Assembly (NCBI GenBank): GCA_001603905.1
Contig: LVAE01000003.1
Span: 16,262-80,261 of the forward strand
Source: Fibrobacterales bacterium Fibro_02
Lineage (GTDB): Bacteria; Fibrobacterota; Fibrobacteria; Fibrobacterales; Fibrobacteraceae
Reading direction: 5' to 3'
Length of the DNA stretch: 64,000 bases
A program made the position numbers and the translations under genes. Under the pieces are notes generated by a model, which was given only the letters and a program-made list of their open reading frames with translations, had not been told where the DNA came from and did no database searches. Of this stretch, positions 27,889 through 36,641 are shown in pieces; position 1 is the first letter of the stretch, and each line of letters starts with the position of its first letter.

Positions 27889-30800
27889 CTACTTGCCGGA
27901 GGGGCGCTTGTAGCCGAAAGGCTTCAGCAGGTCTTCGGAAGAACGGATGGTGTCGCCCTTCTTCTTGGCGTTGGCACCGAAGGTCTTCGTCTTGGAATCG
28001 AACTCCTTGGACGGCAAGGTGCAACGGAGATGCGACTTGATCGTGGCTTCCACCTTGTACAGGTAGGCGCCCGTTCCCATCATCTTGCCATTTTCGGCGC
28101 GAACGTAGCCGTCCTTGTCCGGTTTCAGTTCAAAGAACATCTGGAGCATGCCAGCCTCGTTCGTATAGTCAGGATCGTTCATATCCTGGCCGAAGCTGAA
28201 GTAGTCCACATAATTTCCGAGAGACGTGTACACCCAGATCTTGACATTCAGCTTGGTATTGTACAGATTTACACGGCTCAAGTCGTCTGCCTTCACGTCG
28301 TCTTCGCAGTATTCCTGGACATATTCCGCTACGGTCATCTTGGTACCGCCATCGGCATCCACGCCTTCCATCGGAATCAGTCCGTCGGAACTCAACAGGT
28401 CATCAAGTGTCGCTAGGCCACCCACACCGCTCACCACGGGGAGTTTCACATCCAGAGCAAGGGTCGGGCCCAAATGGGTCGTTTCACCCGGATACGGTTC
28501 CTTGCCGCTTCCTGCAGTCGTCTTGAAGTCTCCGCCAATCAAGGTTTCCACTTCTTCGCCCGTGCCCGGGTTTCTGATGCTGACAGCAAAGGTCTGGCCT
28601 TCCTTAGGCGGATTTTCTGCATAGTACTTTTCCACCTTTTCCTTCGAAATTTCAGTCACCGGCTGTTCGACAGAAATATCGACATCCTTGCTATCCTTCA
28701 TAATGACGATTACCGAGTCAATGGCTTCGTTACCCGCCTTGTCGCGGTAGATACGCTTGATCACATTCTTACCCTTTTCAAGGCCCTGGAGCGTCAGGGA
28801 GTCCTGTTCCAAGCCATCAACCGTCCAAGTCACCTTCACGAAGTTGGAGCGAATGACCTGACCCTTGACCGGCGAAATAATTTCGACCTTGGGTCCCGTC
28901 TGGTCGAGCACGATAAACACGGACTGGGTTGCAGAATTGCCATACTGGTTTTCGTAGGTGTAGGAAACCTCATAGCCGGTATTCCCTTCGGAGTTCTTCA
29001 CCAGAGAGCCCTTTTCGTCTACGAAGTAGGTCACCACCACGGTATTGCCCGCAGAGTCCTTGTATTCGTAGGTCACGGAGAACGACCCGGCCTGCACCTT
29101 TTCACTTTCGGCAGCAGATTCCGTCATCAGCCTACCCGAGGCATCCTTAACCAGCTTGGCACCGGTCGCAGCGTCTGCCAGATAGGAAATCGTCACAGTC
29201 TTTCCGTTGATTTCCGTTTCGTAGGAAACAGTGATGACTTCGATCGATTCTTCCTTGCCCTTGTCGTTCACGACCTTCTGCTTGACGATTTCGCCGTCAT
29301 TGTCGGTCGTGTAGCTCACGGTCACATTGACACCGGCAACCTTTGTCGGATACGACACCTTGATTTCGGTCCCGTTCACAGGCGTCGACTTTTTGTCCTT
29401 CGCATATTCGTCGAGGGCCACGGACTCCTTCGCCACGGAGGCCAAGGTTTCGTAAGTCTTACTGGGCACAGACAATGTTTCCAGATTCAGCTTGACCGTA
29501 AACGAAGTGTCCTTATGGCTTGCGGAATCCTTCACCGTTACCAGAATATCGTTCTGCGTTTTATTCACGTAGATATTTGCATCGGCAGAATCCGTCTTTT
29601 CCACAATCGTGTAGATATTGGCGGCCTTTTGGTCATCTGGATTTGCAGACACGATTACGACCGGAGCCGCATTGCTGTAGTACACGATAAGCGAGTCTAC
29701 GGCGCAGCCTTCGAAGCCCTCGATATTGCAGACTTCCTTGCGGATGACATTCTTGCCGGGCTTCAGAATCGTATCGGCACAATCCTGGTCCGCACGGTTC
29801 ACTTCCCAGCAGACATTCATGTCCGATTCATTCGTATAAATCGGGTTCTTCGGCTTAATCCAGGTAGAATCCTTGTTGCTCGCCTCGGTGATTTCAAGCG
29901 ACGGCGAAGGAATATCCAGGACATTCACCTTGATTGTCTTGGTGCTAGAGCCGCCATGCGTATCTTCCACCTTGACCACGATGGAGACCTGCTTATTCTT
30001 TTCATAATCGAGGTCCTTACATTCCTTGACCGTAATGACGCCCTTCGCAGAGACATCGAAGCAGCCGCTCGGATCTTCGACCAAAGTAAATTTCAGCAGC
30101 GTGTCAAGATCGTCAAAGTCAGCATCGACGGCCTTCAACGTGTCAACAACCGTTCCCGGCTTCGAATTTTCAGGAACGCTCGTGGTGTCGGTCAGAATGT
30201 ACGGGGTTTCGTTCACATTCTTGATATGAATCACGACCGTATCGAGTACAAAGAGCATGGTGTCGCTGCGGTCCCTCACGGAAACAATCAGCTGATAGGT
30301 CGTATCGCGATTGTCATACACCTTCATCTCGTAATCGAAAACCTTATTGGTCTTGATGACACCATTGGAATCGATACTGAAGAAATCAGTATCGCCACCG
30401 ACGGCAATAAACACGTTGTCTCTGAACTTGGACGCCTTGTCGATATCGTCGAATTCAAGCGTATCGACAACTGTTCCCGAAGGCATGTTTTCGTTGACCG
30501 TCGGATCCGGAGTCGGGTGTATAGCTATCGGCAACTCGTTGACGTCAATAATATGAATATTCAACGGAGCCTCTACAGTATGAGAGCCTTCGACACCATT
30601 CTTATCTTTCAGCACAAGAGTCACCTTGTACACAGAGTCAATCTGTTCATAGTCCAGCTTGGCGCTATCCTTTACGGTAATAACGGCATAGTAGGTAGCG
30701 CCCTCCTTGACCAATTCGTAGTTGAACAGATCTTCAAGCGGGACCTTTTCACTTCCATTATCCACCATCGAAAGGACCATCTTGGAAGCATCACTTCCCC

Positions 30801-32436
30801 GGATTTGAATTCTAACCACTTCGGTTTCCGTAGGAGAATTTTCCTTGACACTATAGTCACCCTTGTTATCAACAAAGTCAATAACAGCGGCATCAACTAG
30901 GGTCAACGTAAAATAGCCCGTACGCTTGTTGCCAGGGAGCACAGCTCCGGTGAGATCGAAAATCTGCATACGGAGTTGTTCGTTTCCGATTTCTTCGACG
31001 TTATCGTCTTTTACATTCAAGTACACTTCATAACCCGAAGCAGGAATGGTGTCATTACGATTGATGACAACCTCCGCCGTGTCAATCCCACAGAAAGCAG
31101 GCAGCATGCCCTTACGCGGGTAATCTCCCTGAATCTCATTGAAATCCTCTTCCATGATACCCTTATCAGAGGAAGTCACTCCATCAAGATCAAAGCAATA
31201 CTTAAAGGACACTCCCGTTTCCGTAATCTTGTTCAGGTGAACCGGGACCTTTACGTCCTTATCGTTTTCCAAAAAGACACCAGACGCAAGCGCCGTAGGA
31301 TCAAGTACGGGCGGATTGAACGGAACATACTTGAAGTCTCCGGCTTCAAAATCCGCATCAATCCTGATGGCTTTTGCAAGAAGCTGCCCCGCGAACTTGG
31401 TGTGCTGCGCGAACTTGATTACCCCGGTCGAAATGTAGGTACCCTGCATTGTTTTCTGACCGGCCCCCAGACTAAGATCTTCATTGACGAAAAAGAGGAG
31501 GTTTCCCGCATAGTCCTTATTTTCCAGCGGTTCACCAATTCCAGTCCATTTTGTCCCGTCCCAAGTTCCAGCGGCACCGGAAACCACCACGATGTCATTA
31601 TTGTCTGTACTTCCCAAGCCATAAATCGAGGTCTTAACGAAAACCTTCGTCAAGCGCCCCTCGGGAGGCATGACGACGTAAAGCTTCGAATTGTTGCTGA
31701 ACGAGATGGATTCTACAAAATAGCTATAGCTACTGGAATCAGTATCATCTGTCGGAGGAGGCACATGAATATATTCAATCGTTCCATTACCAGCAATACC
31801 CGTGTTCCAGGTATATGCATCAACACCATCCTTGAGCTCCGGGATAATCACGTCCGTATCGACCGCAGGAACAACCGACGTATCGGCACATGCTGCCGCG
31901 CTAAGAACTGCCGTATTCGGAACTTTCGCCTTTCCCGCTTCAATTCCAGGATTCGTATATTCGTCGTTATACCCAGCATCGAAACAATAAAAACCAGCAA
32001 AATAGTTACTGCCCCTACTATTGAACGTCGGTTCAAACTTCTGCAGAAAACGGGTAGGCCCAGTAAGAATAGAATCAGTACCATCTCCGTTGACAAACTT
32101 TCCGGCAAACAAGACCGGACCGCCGACAGAATGGTTCAAGTTTCCCTGTAAACGGAAATCGCCCGTAGCACTCCCGACATAGCCCATTTCATCGGTAATA
32201 TGAATATTTTGCCCTGCAAAGGTAACGCCTTCGATACCATCAGCGTCAGCAATTCCTTCCGCGAACAGCTTATACTTCATCAAACGATTCCACAGCTTAA
32301 GCTGCGCAGTCGTGTCCTGGGTACCAAACGTTAGAGGATAAACATCTATTGAATAGGTTGACTCTGCCGCCCATAAACAACAGGCGGCACAAAGCCCCAC
32401 AAAAGCTAACCATATATTTTTCACATTCAGCTTCAT
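27889..32436 (-). CDS. Cadherin-like surface protein (1515 aa), paralogue of the giant protein
   Basis: The domain order follows that of the neighbouring 3148-residue protein on a shorter scale: signal peptide (about 1-24, ending CCLWA), an N-terminal anchor-A-like module (to about 370, with MQGTYISTGVIKFAQHTKFA), a Calx-beta-like domain (about 375-520), a few cadherin-like repeats (about 520-850) with DVNE and NVNE motifs, and a C-terminal part closely similar to the larger protein but without the poly-serine linker. It ends FGYKRPSGK. ATG 32436 has GGAGG ahead; the longer frame to 32472 adds 12 residues that do not look like a signal peptide. Gene order and shared C-terminus point to tandem duplication followed by repeat expansion in one copy. 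Confidence 0.85.
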   Translation of the reverse strand: MKLNVKNIWLAFVGLCAACCLWAAESTYSIDVYPLTFGTQDTTAQLKLWNRLMKYKLFAEGIADADGIEGVTFAGQNIHITDEMGYVGSATGDFRLQGNLNHSVGGPVLFAGKFVNGDGTDSILTGPTRFLQKFEPTFNSRGSNYFAGFYCFDAGYNDEYTNPGIEAGKAKVPNTAVLSAAACADTSVVPAVDTDVIIPELKDGVDAYTWNTGIAGNGTIEYIHVPPPTDDTDSSSYSYFVESISFSNNSKLYVVMPPEGRLTKVFVKTSIYGLGSTDNNDIVVVSGAAGTWDGTKWTGIGEPLENKDYAGNLLFFVNEDLSLGAGQKTMQGTYISTGVIKFAQHTKFAGQLLAKAIRIDADFEAGDFKYVPFNPPVLDPTALASGVFLENDKDVKVPVHLNKITETGVSFKYCFDLDGVTSSDKGIMEEDFNEIQGDYPRKGMLPAFCGIDTAEVVINRNDTIPASGYEVYLNVKDDNVEEIGNEQLRMQIFDLTGAVLPGNKRTGYFTLTLVDAAVIDFVDNKGDYSVKENSPTETEVVRIQIRGSDASKMVLSMVDNGSEKVPLEDLFNYELVKEGATYYAVITVKDSAKLDYEQIDSVYKVTLVLKDKNGVEGSHTVEAPLNIHIIDVNELPIAIHPTPDPTVNENMPSGTVVDTLEFDDIDKASKFRDNVFIAVGGDTDFFSIDSNGVIKTNKVFDYEMKVYDNRDTTYQLIVSVRDRSDTMLFVLDTVVIHIKNVNETPYILTDTTSVPENSKPGTVVDTLKAVDADFDDLDTLLKFTLVEDPSGCFDVSAKGVITVKECKDLDYEKNKQVSIVVKVEDTHGGSSTKTIKVNVLDIPSPSLEITEASNKDSTWIKPKNPIYTNESDMNVCWEVNRADQDCADTILKPGKNVIRKEVCNIEGFEGCAVDSLIVYYSNAAPVVIVSANPDDQKAANIYTIVEKTDSADANIYVNKTQNDILVTVKDSASHKDTSFTVKLNLETLSVPSKTYETLASVAKESVALDEYAKDKKSTPVNGTEIKVSYPTKVAGVNVTVSYTTDNDGEIVKQKVVNDKGKEESIEVITVSYETEINGKTVTISYLADAATGAKLVKDASGRLMTESAAESEKVQAGSFSVTYEYKDSAGNTVVVTYFVDEKGSLVKNSEGNTGYEVSYTYENQYGNSATQSVFIVLDQTGPKVEIISPVKGQVIRSNFVKVTWTVDGLEQDSLTLQGLEKGKNVIKRIYRDKAGNEAIDSVIVIMKDSKDVDISVEQPVTEISKEKVEKYYAENPPKEGQTFAVSIRNPGTGEEVETLIGGDFKTTAGSGKEPYPGETTHLGPTLALDVKLPVVSGVGGLATLDDLLSSDGLIPMEGVDADGGTKMTVAEYVQEYCEDDVKADDLSRVNLYNTKLNVKIWVYTSLGNYVDYFSFGQDMNDPDYTNEAGMLQMFFELKPDKDGYVRAENGKMMGTGAYLYKVEATIKSHLRCTLPSKEFDSKTKTFGANAKKKGDTIRSSEDLLKPFGYKRPSGK

Positions 32437-32512
32437 ACAAACCTCCTGTTTTTCCGACTTGGCATATTCCAAATTGGAACAACAAGCAAATACATCTACC
32501 CCTGCAATACCA

Positions 32513-32534
32513 GGATGTGTCCGGCATCACATCC
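32513..32534 (-). promoter_or_regulatory. Leader hairpin upstream of the 1515-residue protein gene
   Basis: Perfect arms GGATGTG (32513-32519) and CACATCC (32528-32534) lie about 80-100 bases before the ATG, just downstream of a minus-strand TATATATTAA that could be the -10 box. A second palindrome, TTCCAAATTGGAA, is at 32467-32479. Confidence 0.4.
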
Positions 32535-32645
32535 TTAATATATACAAAAAAGTTTACATATGTTACTATTTTTTAACTACTTATCGTATTTTCCTTGATA
32601 AAATGTCAATAAATCACCCATTTTCGCCATAAATGTCCCAAAACA

Positions 32646-32677
32646 TTGACAAAAATCATCGGTTTTTGCTAAATTTG
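32646..32677 (+). promoter_or_regulatory. Promoter of the SRP RNA gene
   Basis: TTGACA (32646-32651) and TAAATTTG (32670-32677), with 24 bases between the first bases of the two boxes, match the Bacteroidetes-type -33/-7 pattern. The paired RNA begins about 5 bases after the second box. Confidence 0.7.
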
Positions 32678-32679
32678 AG

Positions 32680-32776
32680 GGTCCTAGGCCCTGCGCAATG
32701 ACTATTTGCGGGCAAATCGCCAGGGCGAAAGCAGCAACGGACTTGCGAATTTTTATGTGCTCAGGTCGCCTAGGAT
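32680..32776 (+). ncRNA. ffs: Small signal recognition particle RNA (4.5S type)
   Basis: The RNA of about 97 bases forms one long hairpin. The ends pair perfectly (TCCTAGGC at 32682-32689 with GCCTAGGA at 32768-32775), continued by CCTG with CAGG and CGCA with TGTG. The apex holds the SRP domain IV signature: CAGG (32721-32724), a stem capped by the tetraloop GAAA (32727-32730) and AGCA (32733-32736), the internal loop bound by Ffh. The stem between loop and tetraloop seems to have two base pairs rather than the usual three. A promoter lies just upstream and a terminator just downstream, and the region has no credible protein. The call rests on this fold; a covariance-model search was not possible. 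Confidence 0.72.
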
Positions 32777-32784
32777 TTTTTTTC

Positions 32785-32807
32785 GCAACCCACAAGGTTG
32801 CTTTTTT
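32785..32807 (+). terminator. Intrinsic terminator of the SRP RNA gene
   Basis: GCAACC (32785-32790) pairs with GGTTGC (32796-32801) around CACAA, followed by TTTTTT. Confidence 0.85.
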
Positions 32808-32820
32808 ATTTAAAAACATA

Positions 32821-32878
32821 TGGATCCCGTCTCCCCTCCGCGCTGCTCCGAGGATGACACGCTCCAGGATGACGCGCC
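32821..32878. repeat. GGATCCCG...AGGATGAC intergenic repeat
   Basis: It contains TGGATCCCGTC, then CCGAGGATGACAC and a second partial end CTCCAGGATGACGCG. The same words recur at 36584 and 46711. The minus-strand frame through this region looks spurious. Confidence 0.65.
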
Positions 32879-32903
32879 AGAAACCTGTACCTGAGAAAAA
32901 AAC

Positions 32904-33521
32904 ATGATTCTTTGGACAATTCGCCATACCAAGCCCTACAACCCGAACGACGTCTGCTATGGCAGACTGGACTTTGACGTATCCCCCACTTTTGAAGACG
33001 AAAGTGACGGGGCGTTGAAGGCGTTGCGTGATGCCGGGGCCAAGCCCACGCGGATGTTCACGAGTCCACTCCTCCGTTGCCTGCGACTCGCCGAAAAGGC
33101 AGAAAAGGCGACGGGACTTTCCATGGAAAAGCGCGAAGAAATCATCGAGATGAACTTCGGTACCTGGGAAGGCCAGAAGCTCACGGAAGTTCCCCGAGAA
33201 GAGATGGTCGCCTGGGCCAAGGACCTGCGCGGATACAAGTTCAAAGACGGTGAATGCTTTTACGATATCGACCGCCGCGTGCAGTCGCTGCTGGACACGC
33301 TCGACGACAACGGCGAGTTCCTATGGATTACACACGCGGGCGTGATTGCCGCGTTACAGCACTTCGCCTGCGGGCTACCCGACGAACAATTCGTGGAAGG
33401 CGCCTTCAGCTATGCAATGGTAACCCGCTTTGAATTCAAGCGTGACGCCGAAGGACATTTCCGCGGGACATTTGAAAAAATCCACGACGGAATCCAGATG
33501 GCTCCGCTGAAAATCGGCTAA
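32904..33521 (+). CDS. Histidine phosphatase family protein, CobC (alpha-ribazole phosphatase)-like
   Basis: The 205-residue product has the phosphoglycerate-mutase fold signature: IRHTKPY (catalytic His in RHT), CYGRLDFDV, TSPLLRCLRLAEKA, the acid segment EEIIEMNFGTWEGQ and the second histidine in WITHAGV. The GRLDxDV and FGTWEG phrases are typical of CobC, which removes phosphate from alpha-ribazole phosphate in cobalamin synthesis. No other cobalamin gene and no cobalamin riboswitch are seen nearby, so another phosphatase role is possible. No strong Shine-Dalgarno site is seen; GAGAAAAAAAC precedes the ATG. Confidence 0.8.
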   Translation: MILWTIRHTKPYNPNDVCYGRLDFDVSPTFEDESDGALKALRDAGAKPTRMFTSPLLRCLRLAEKAEKATGLSMEKREEIIEMNFGTWEGQKLTEVPREEMVAWAKDLRGYKFKDGECFYDIDRRVQSLLDTLDDNGEFLWITHAGVIAALQHFACGLPDEQFVEGAFSYAMVTRFEFKRDAEGHFRGTFEKIHDGIQMAPLKIG

Positions 33522-33541
33522 AGTATTTAAGCAGAAATGGC

Positions 33542-33567
33542 GATTCCGGGACATGCCCGGAATGACA
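33542..33567. repeat. GATTCCGG...CCGGAATGACA palindromic repeat
   Basis: GATTCCGGGACATGCCCGGAATGACA at 33542-33567 is a near-perfect palindrome with a one-sided GACA tail. Related copies are at 38948 and, inside the topoisomerase gene, at 51823. Confidence 0.8.
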
Positions 33568-33568
33568 G

Positions 33569-34636
33569 TTAAAAATCAAACGACATCAGCGCCTGGACGC
33601 CGCCTTCAAGACGCGGAAGAACGGCCAGGTGCATCGGGTTGTCGAAATCGCTCAACAGGGCATCGACAGCCGCATCGCCAATGGAATACAGATAAATTAA
33701 AGCAATCGCCCAAATGTACTGGTTGCGGTTCTTGCGGTAATAGGTGATGCGTTCGCAGACCCGTTCGTATTCCTCGGACGATGTACTTTCCTTTTCGACC
33801 AGATGCTTACGGTCTAGATAATACTCCACCATGTTCTGCGATGTCCAGATGCTGGTGGCTGAACCGATGAATGCCATATACAACAACCCCATCTTGCCGA
33901 ATTCGCGATTGTACATCTGCCCAAAGCCAGGGATGATCGACCAGAGGAGTGCGGTTTTCATGCTCTTGAGTTCAACACTACGGTAATTGTTGTTATACCA
34001 GATTCCAAACGCATCAAAGAAACTATACAGATACAATCCGTACATCCAGGCGGTTTCTGCCTTGCGGAGGTCTTCCTGTTCCATCTTCTTGTCATTTTTC
34101 TCGCGGACGCGGCCCACGAACTCGGCTCGTTTTTCGTGATAATACTCGAGACTGTCGCGCGTAGAAGAATTAAGCAACCACTGCGTATAGATTCCGACTG
34201 AATCCTGGAACGGCTTCGTCTGTTCCCGCACGCGGCGATCCTGATAGCTCTTGTTCGCCGTCACTTCGTAAAGGAGCAAAAGTTCGATGCCCGCAATAAA
34301 GCCACCGCGCACATAGTGTTCCGTATAGATCTGACCACCACCGGGGAAAATGGCAAACAGCATCGTAAGAGGCAAGGAATTATGCGATGTCGGAATGTCC
34401 CATTCGTTCACCGTAAGGGTATCGATAGCAACGATGCCAGTCTTGCCCTTCTGCAGAATATCTGTCGAAGAAACTGAATCCACCGCAGAGGAATCTGTAG
34501 CCGCCACCGTTTCTGGAGCTGGTTCAACTTCTGCGGGTTGTTCTGTAGATTTTTCCGCCAGACTGTCGTCGGCAAAAGACGGTACAGTGAACAGCACCGC
34601 CAAGACAACGCCCATAATCAACGAACGGAAAAACAT
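33569..34636 (-). CDS. DUF5683-like membrane protein with signal peptide
   Basis: The protein has 355 residues: a signal peptide (MFFRSLIMGVVLAVLF, cleavage near SFA), a low-complexity Glu/Thr/Val/Ser stretch (about 25-75), and a domain with two copies of a Pro-Gly-x-Gly-Gln-x-Tyr motif, FPGGGQIYTEHYVRGG and IPGFGQMYNREFGKMG. Each copy is next to a hydrophobic segment, and more hydrophobic segments follow. The paired motif is that of DUF5683 and related TM2-like proteins of the Bacteroidetes/Fibrobacter group; function is unknown. Seventeen further codons upstream run into a palindromic repeat, so ATG 34636 is preferred. Confidence 0.75.
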   Translation of the reverse strand: MFFRSLIMGVVLAVLFTVPSFADDSLAEKSTEQPAEVEPAPETVAATDSSAVDSVSSTDILQKGKTGIVAIDTLTVNEWDIPTSHNSLPLTMLFAIFPGGGQIYTEHYVRGGFIAGIELLLLYEVTANKSYQDRRVREQTKPFQDSVGIYTQWLLNSSTRDSLEYYHEKRAEFVGRVREKNDKKMEQEDLRKAETAWMYGLYLYSFFDAFGIWYNNNYRSVELKSMKTALLWSIIPGFGQMYNREFGKMGLLYMAFIGSATSIWTSQNMVEYYLDRKHLVEKESTSSEEYERVCERITYYRKNRNQYIWAIALIYLYSIGDAAVDALLSDFDNPMHLAVLPRLEGGVQALMSFDF

Positions 34637-34674
34637 CGAGCGTGAATATAGTAAATAGTTTGTAAAGCCAAGTT

Positions 34675-34740
34675 GTCCCTTCGACAAGCTCAGGGACCTT
34701 TTTAAGGTTGTAGATTGCCGCGCTCAGCTCGCAATGACAT
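34675..34740. repeat. Two adjoining short palindromic repeats
   Basis: GTCCCTTCGACAAGCTCAGGGAC (34675-34697) forms a stem with a TCGACAAG-type loop, and TAGATTGCCGCGCTCAGCTCGCAATGACA (34711-34739) is the AT-TGCCGC type with the same AATGACA end as other repeats here. Confidence 0.75.
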
Positions 34741-34785
34741 TATTCCTAGTTCATTTTTTCTACTTTTTTTATCGGACAGACTCCA

Positions 34786-34820
34786 TTGTCAGTTTATGAC
34801 ACTAAATTTACCTATATTTG
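34786..34820 (+). promoter_or_regulatory. Probable promoter of the cinA-like gene
   Basis: TTGTCA (34786-34791) and TATATTTG (34813-34820) resemble the -33/-7 pair, with a slightly long spacing of 27. The ATG is 21 bases after the second box. Confidence 0.5.
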
Positions 34821-34840
34821 ATAATGTAAAAGGAAAGAAC

Positions 34841-35425
34841 ATGGCAAACGAAACGAATATAATCGAATTGGCCGAACTGGACGAAATCGAGCGCAGCGAA
34901 GACCTCGCCACCATCCGCGAAAAGACGCAGGAAATCGCTCGACAGATCCAGCAGATTCTTCTGGAGCGCGGCCAGATGATGGCAACTGCCGAATCGCTCA
35001 CGGGCGGTCTCGTGGCAAGCCACATCGTCGATATCGCAGGAAGTTCCGCCGTGTTCGCCGGAGGCATTGTCGCCTACCAGAACGAAATCAAGGAAGCCCT
35101 TCTCGGGGTCCCGCATGCCGTTCTCGAGGAAAAGGGTGCCGTTTCTGCCGAAACGGTGCTCAACATGACCGAAGGTGCCCGCAAAAAATTCGGTTGCCAG
35201 TGGGCTATCGCCACCTCGGGAATCGCAGGTCCGGGTGGTGCAGAGCCCGGCAAACCCGTCGGCACCGTATGGATGGCAGTGGCCAATGGTAAAAAAAATA
35301 CGGCTTTTTGTAAAATTTTCGCAGGAAACCGCACTTGTGTGCGCGAAAAAAGCGTGTATAGTGTATTGGGCAAGTTACTTTTTTTGCTAAATAACCAAAA
35401 AAGCACTTGCACAAGTGAACACTAA
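34841..35425 (+). CDS. CinA C-terminal domain protein, NMN amidohydrolase (PncC type)
   Basis: The 194-residue product carries only the PncC/CinA-C domain, which deamidates nicotinamide mononucleotide. Motifs are [69 protein letters not shown] and a C-terminal [18 protein letters not shown]. The N-terminal MoaB-like half of full-length CinA is absent; instead there is a 45-residue Glu-rich, probably helical leader. ATG 34841 has AAAGGAAAG upstream. recA follows after 41 bases; cinA-recA linkage is frequent in bacteria. A LexA-like palindrome lies within its last codons. Confidence 0.88.
   Translation: MANETNIIELAELDEIERSEDLATIREKTQEIARQIQQILLERGQMMATAESLTGGLVASHIVDIAGSSAVFAGGIVAYQNEIKEALLGVPHAVLEEKGAVSAETVLNMTEGARKKFGCQWAIATSGIAGPGGAEPGKPVGTVWMAVANGKKNTAFCKIFAGNRTCVREKSVYSVLGKLLFLLNNQKSTCTSEH
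35330..35343. promoter_or_regulatory. Candidate LexA (SOS) box upstream of recA
   Basis: CGCACTTGTGTGCG is CGCAC, four bases, then the exact complement GTGCG. It fits the Fibrobacter LexA pattern TGCnC-n4-GTGCA, as I remember it, except for the outermost pair. It lies in the cinA 3' end, 124 bases before the recA ATG. A second imperfect palindrome, CACTTGCACAAGTG, is at 35404-35417 next to the promoter. Confidence 0.45.
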
Positions 35426-35437
35426 ATGTTATATTTA
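35407..35437 (+). promoter_or_regulatory. Probable recA promoter
   Basis: TTG (35407-35409) and TATATTTA (35430-35437) are 23 bases apart, like the other TAnnTTTG promoters here. The TTG lies inside the palindrome CACTTGCACAAGTG, so a repressor there would block the polymerase. Confidence 0.5.
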
Positions 35438-35466
35438 AAAACGAAAAAAACAAAATGGAGTTCAAT

Positions 35467-36564
35467 ATGGCTAAGAAAACAACAACCCCGACCAGCAACC
35501 TTTCCGCAGACAAGGCAAAGGCAGTAGAAGCCGCCATCGCCCAGATTGAAAAGAATTATGGTAAAGGTTCCATCATGGCACTCGGCCAGCAGCCCGTCGA
35601 AGACATTCCCGTCATCCCGACCGGCTGCATCCAGCTCGACATGGCCCTCGGCGTGGGAGGTTTCCCCCGCGGCCGTATCATCGAAATTTACGGACCGGAA
35701 TCTTCCGGTAAGACGACCCTCACCCTGCATGCCATTGCAGAAGCCCAGAAGCTTGGCGGTGTCGCAGCCTTCATCGACGCGGAACACGCTTTTGACGCCG
35801 TTTACGCCCGCAAGCTCGGCGTCGATATCGAATCCCTGCTCGTTTCCCAGCCGGACACCGGTGAACAGGCCCTTGACATCGCCGAAACCCTCGTTCGTTC
35901 CGGTGCAATCGACATCATCGTCATCGACTCCGTGGCAGCCCTCGTTCCGCAGGCAGAAATCAACGGCGAAATGGGCGACAACCACGTCGGTCTGCAGGCC
36001 CGCCTCATGAGCCAGGCCCTGCGTAAGCTCACCGGCATTCTCTCGAAGTCCAACACCTGTATGCTGTTCATCAACCAGCTGCGTATGAAGATCGGCGTGA
36101 TGTTCGGCAACCCCGAAACGACTACCGGCGGTAACGCCCTGAAGTTCTACGCCACGCAGCGTATCGACATCCGCCGTATCGCAGCGATCAAGGACGGTGA
36201 AGAAGTTATCGGTAACCGCACCCGCGTTAAGGTGGTAAAGAACAAGGTGGCCGCCCCGTTCACCCAGTGTGAATTCGACATCCTTTACGGTTGTGGCATT
36301 TCCCGCGAAGCTTCTATCCTCGACCTCGCCACGGAACTCGACATTATCCAGAAGAGCGGTTCCTGGTTCAGCTATAACAACGAACGCATCGGTCAGGGGC
36401 GCGAAAACACCCGCCTGTTCCTGAAGGACAACGTGGAACTCTGCAACGAAATCGAGCAGAAGATCCGCGAAAGCATGAAGGACGTGGAACTGTTCAAGCT
36501 GAACGAAGGCGATTCTATCGAAGCCGACGAAGGCGAAGAAGTCTCCGTAAGCGACGAAGCATAA
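35467..36564 (+). CDS. recA: RecA recombinase
   Basis: The 365-residue product is the DNA strand-exchange ATPase that also triggers LexA self-cleavage. It is complete: Walker [10 protein letters not shown], the DAEHAFD segment, Walker [12 protein letters not shown], loop L1 region [25 protein letters not shown] text, [23 protein letters not shown] and a C-terminal acidic tail ([14 protein letters not shown]). No intein is present. ATG 35467 follows TGGAG at a good distance; the in-frame ATG 35455 adds MEFN and overlaps that site. Confidence 0.97.
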   Translation: MAKKTTTPTSNLSADKAKAVEAAIAQIEKNYGKGSIMALGQQPVEDIPVIPTGCIQLDMALGVGGFPRGRIIEIYGPESSGKTTLTLHAIAEAQKLGGVAAFIDAEHAFDAVYARKLGVDIESLLVSQPDTGEQALDIAETLVRSGAIDIIVIDSVAALVPQAEINGEMGDNHVGLQARLMSQALRKLTGILSKSNTCMLFINQLRMKIGVMFGNPETTTGGNALKFYATQRIDIRRIAAIKDGEEVIGNRTRVKVVKNKVAAPFTQCEFDILYGCGISREASILDLATELDIIQKSGSWFSYNNERIGQGRENTRLFLKDNVELCNEIEQKIRESMKDVELFKLNEGDSIEADEGEEVSVSDEA

Positions 36565-36583
36565 AGGATCTTTGAACTCATCA

Positions 36584-36616
36584 CTGGATCCCGTCGCCTG
36601 ACGGCTCCAGGATGAC
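36584..36616. repeat. GGATCCCG...AGGATGAC repeat after recA
   Basis: CTGGATCCCGTCGCCTGACGG then CTCCAGGATGAC; the inner GTCGCCTGACGGC part can fold. It is the same family as the repeats at 32821 and 46711. Confidence 0.7.
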
Positions 36617-36641
36617 TAGTATTTTCTTCCTGAAGAGCAAT

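Noticed and set aside
32437..32903. Cobalamin riboswitch ahead of the CobC-like phosphatase
   Set aside because: No B12-box-like sequence was seen; the structured part fits the SRP RNA and carries its own promoter and terminator.
32577..32927. 116-codon minus-strand frame between the surface protein and the CobC-like gene
   Set aside because: It runs through the SRP RNA, its terminator and a repeat element, has no ribosome site and no family signal.
34637..34687. Longer N-terminus of the DUF5683-like protein
   Set aside because: The extra 17 codons read through the CCCTTCGACAAGCTCAGGG repeat and would bury the signal peptide.
35455..36564. Intein or phage-type recombinase in recA
   Set aside because: All RecA motifs are contiguous and length is normal, so it is the ordinary chromosomal gene.
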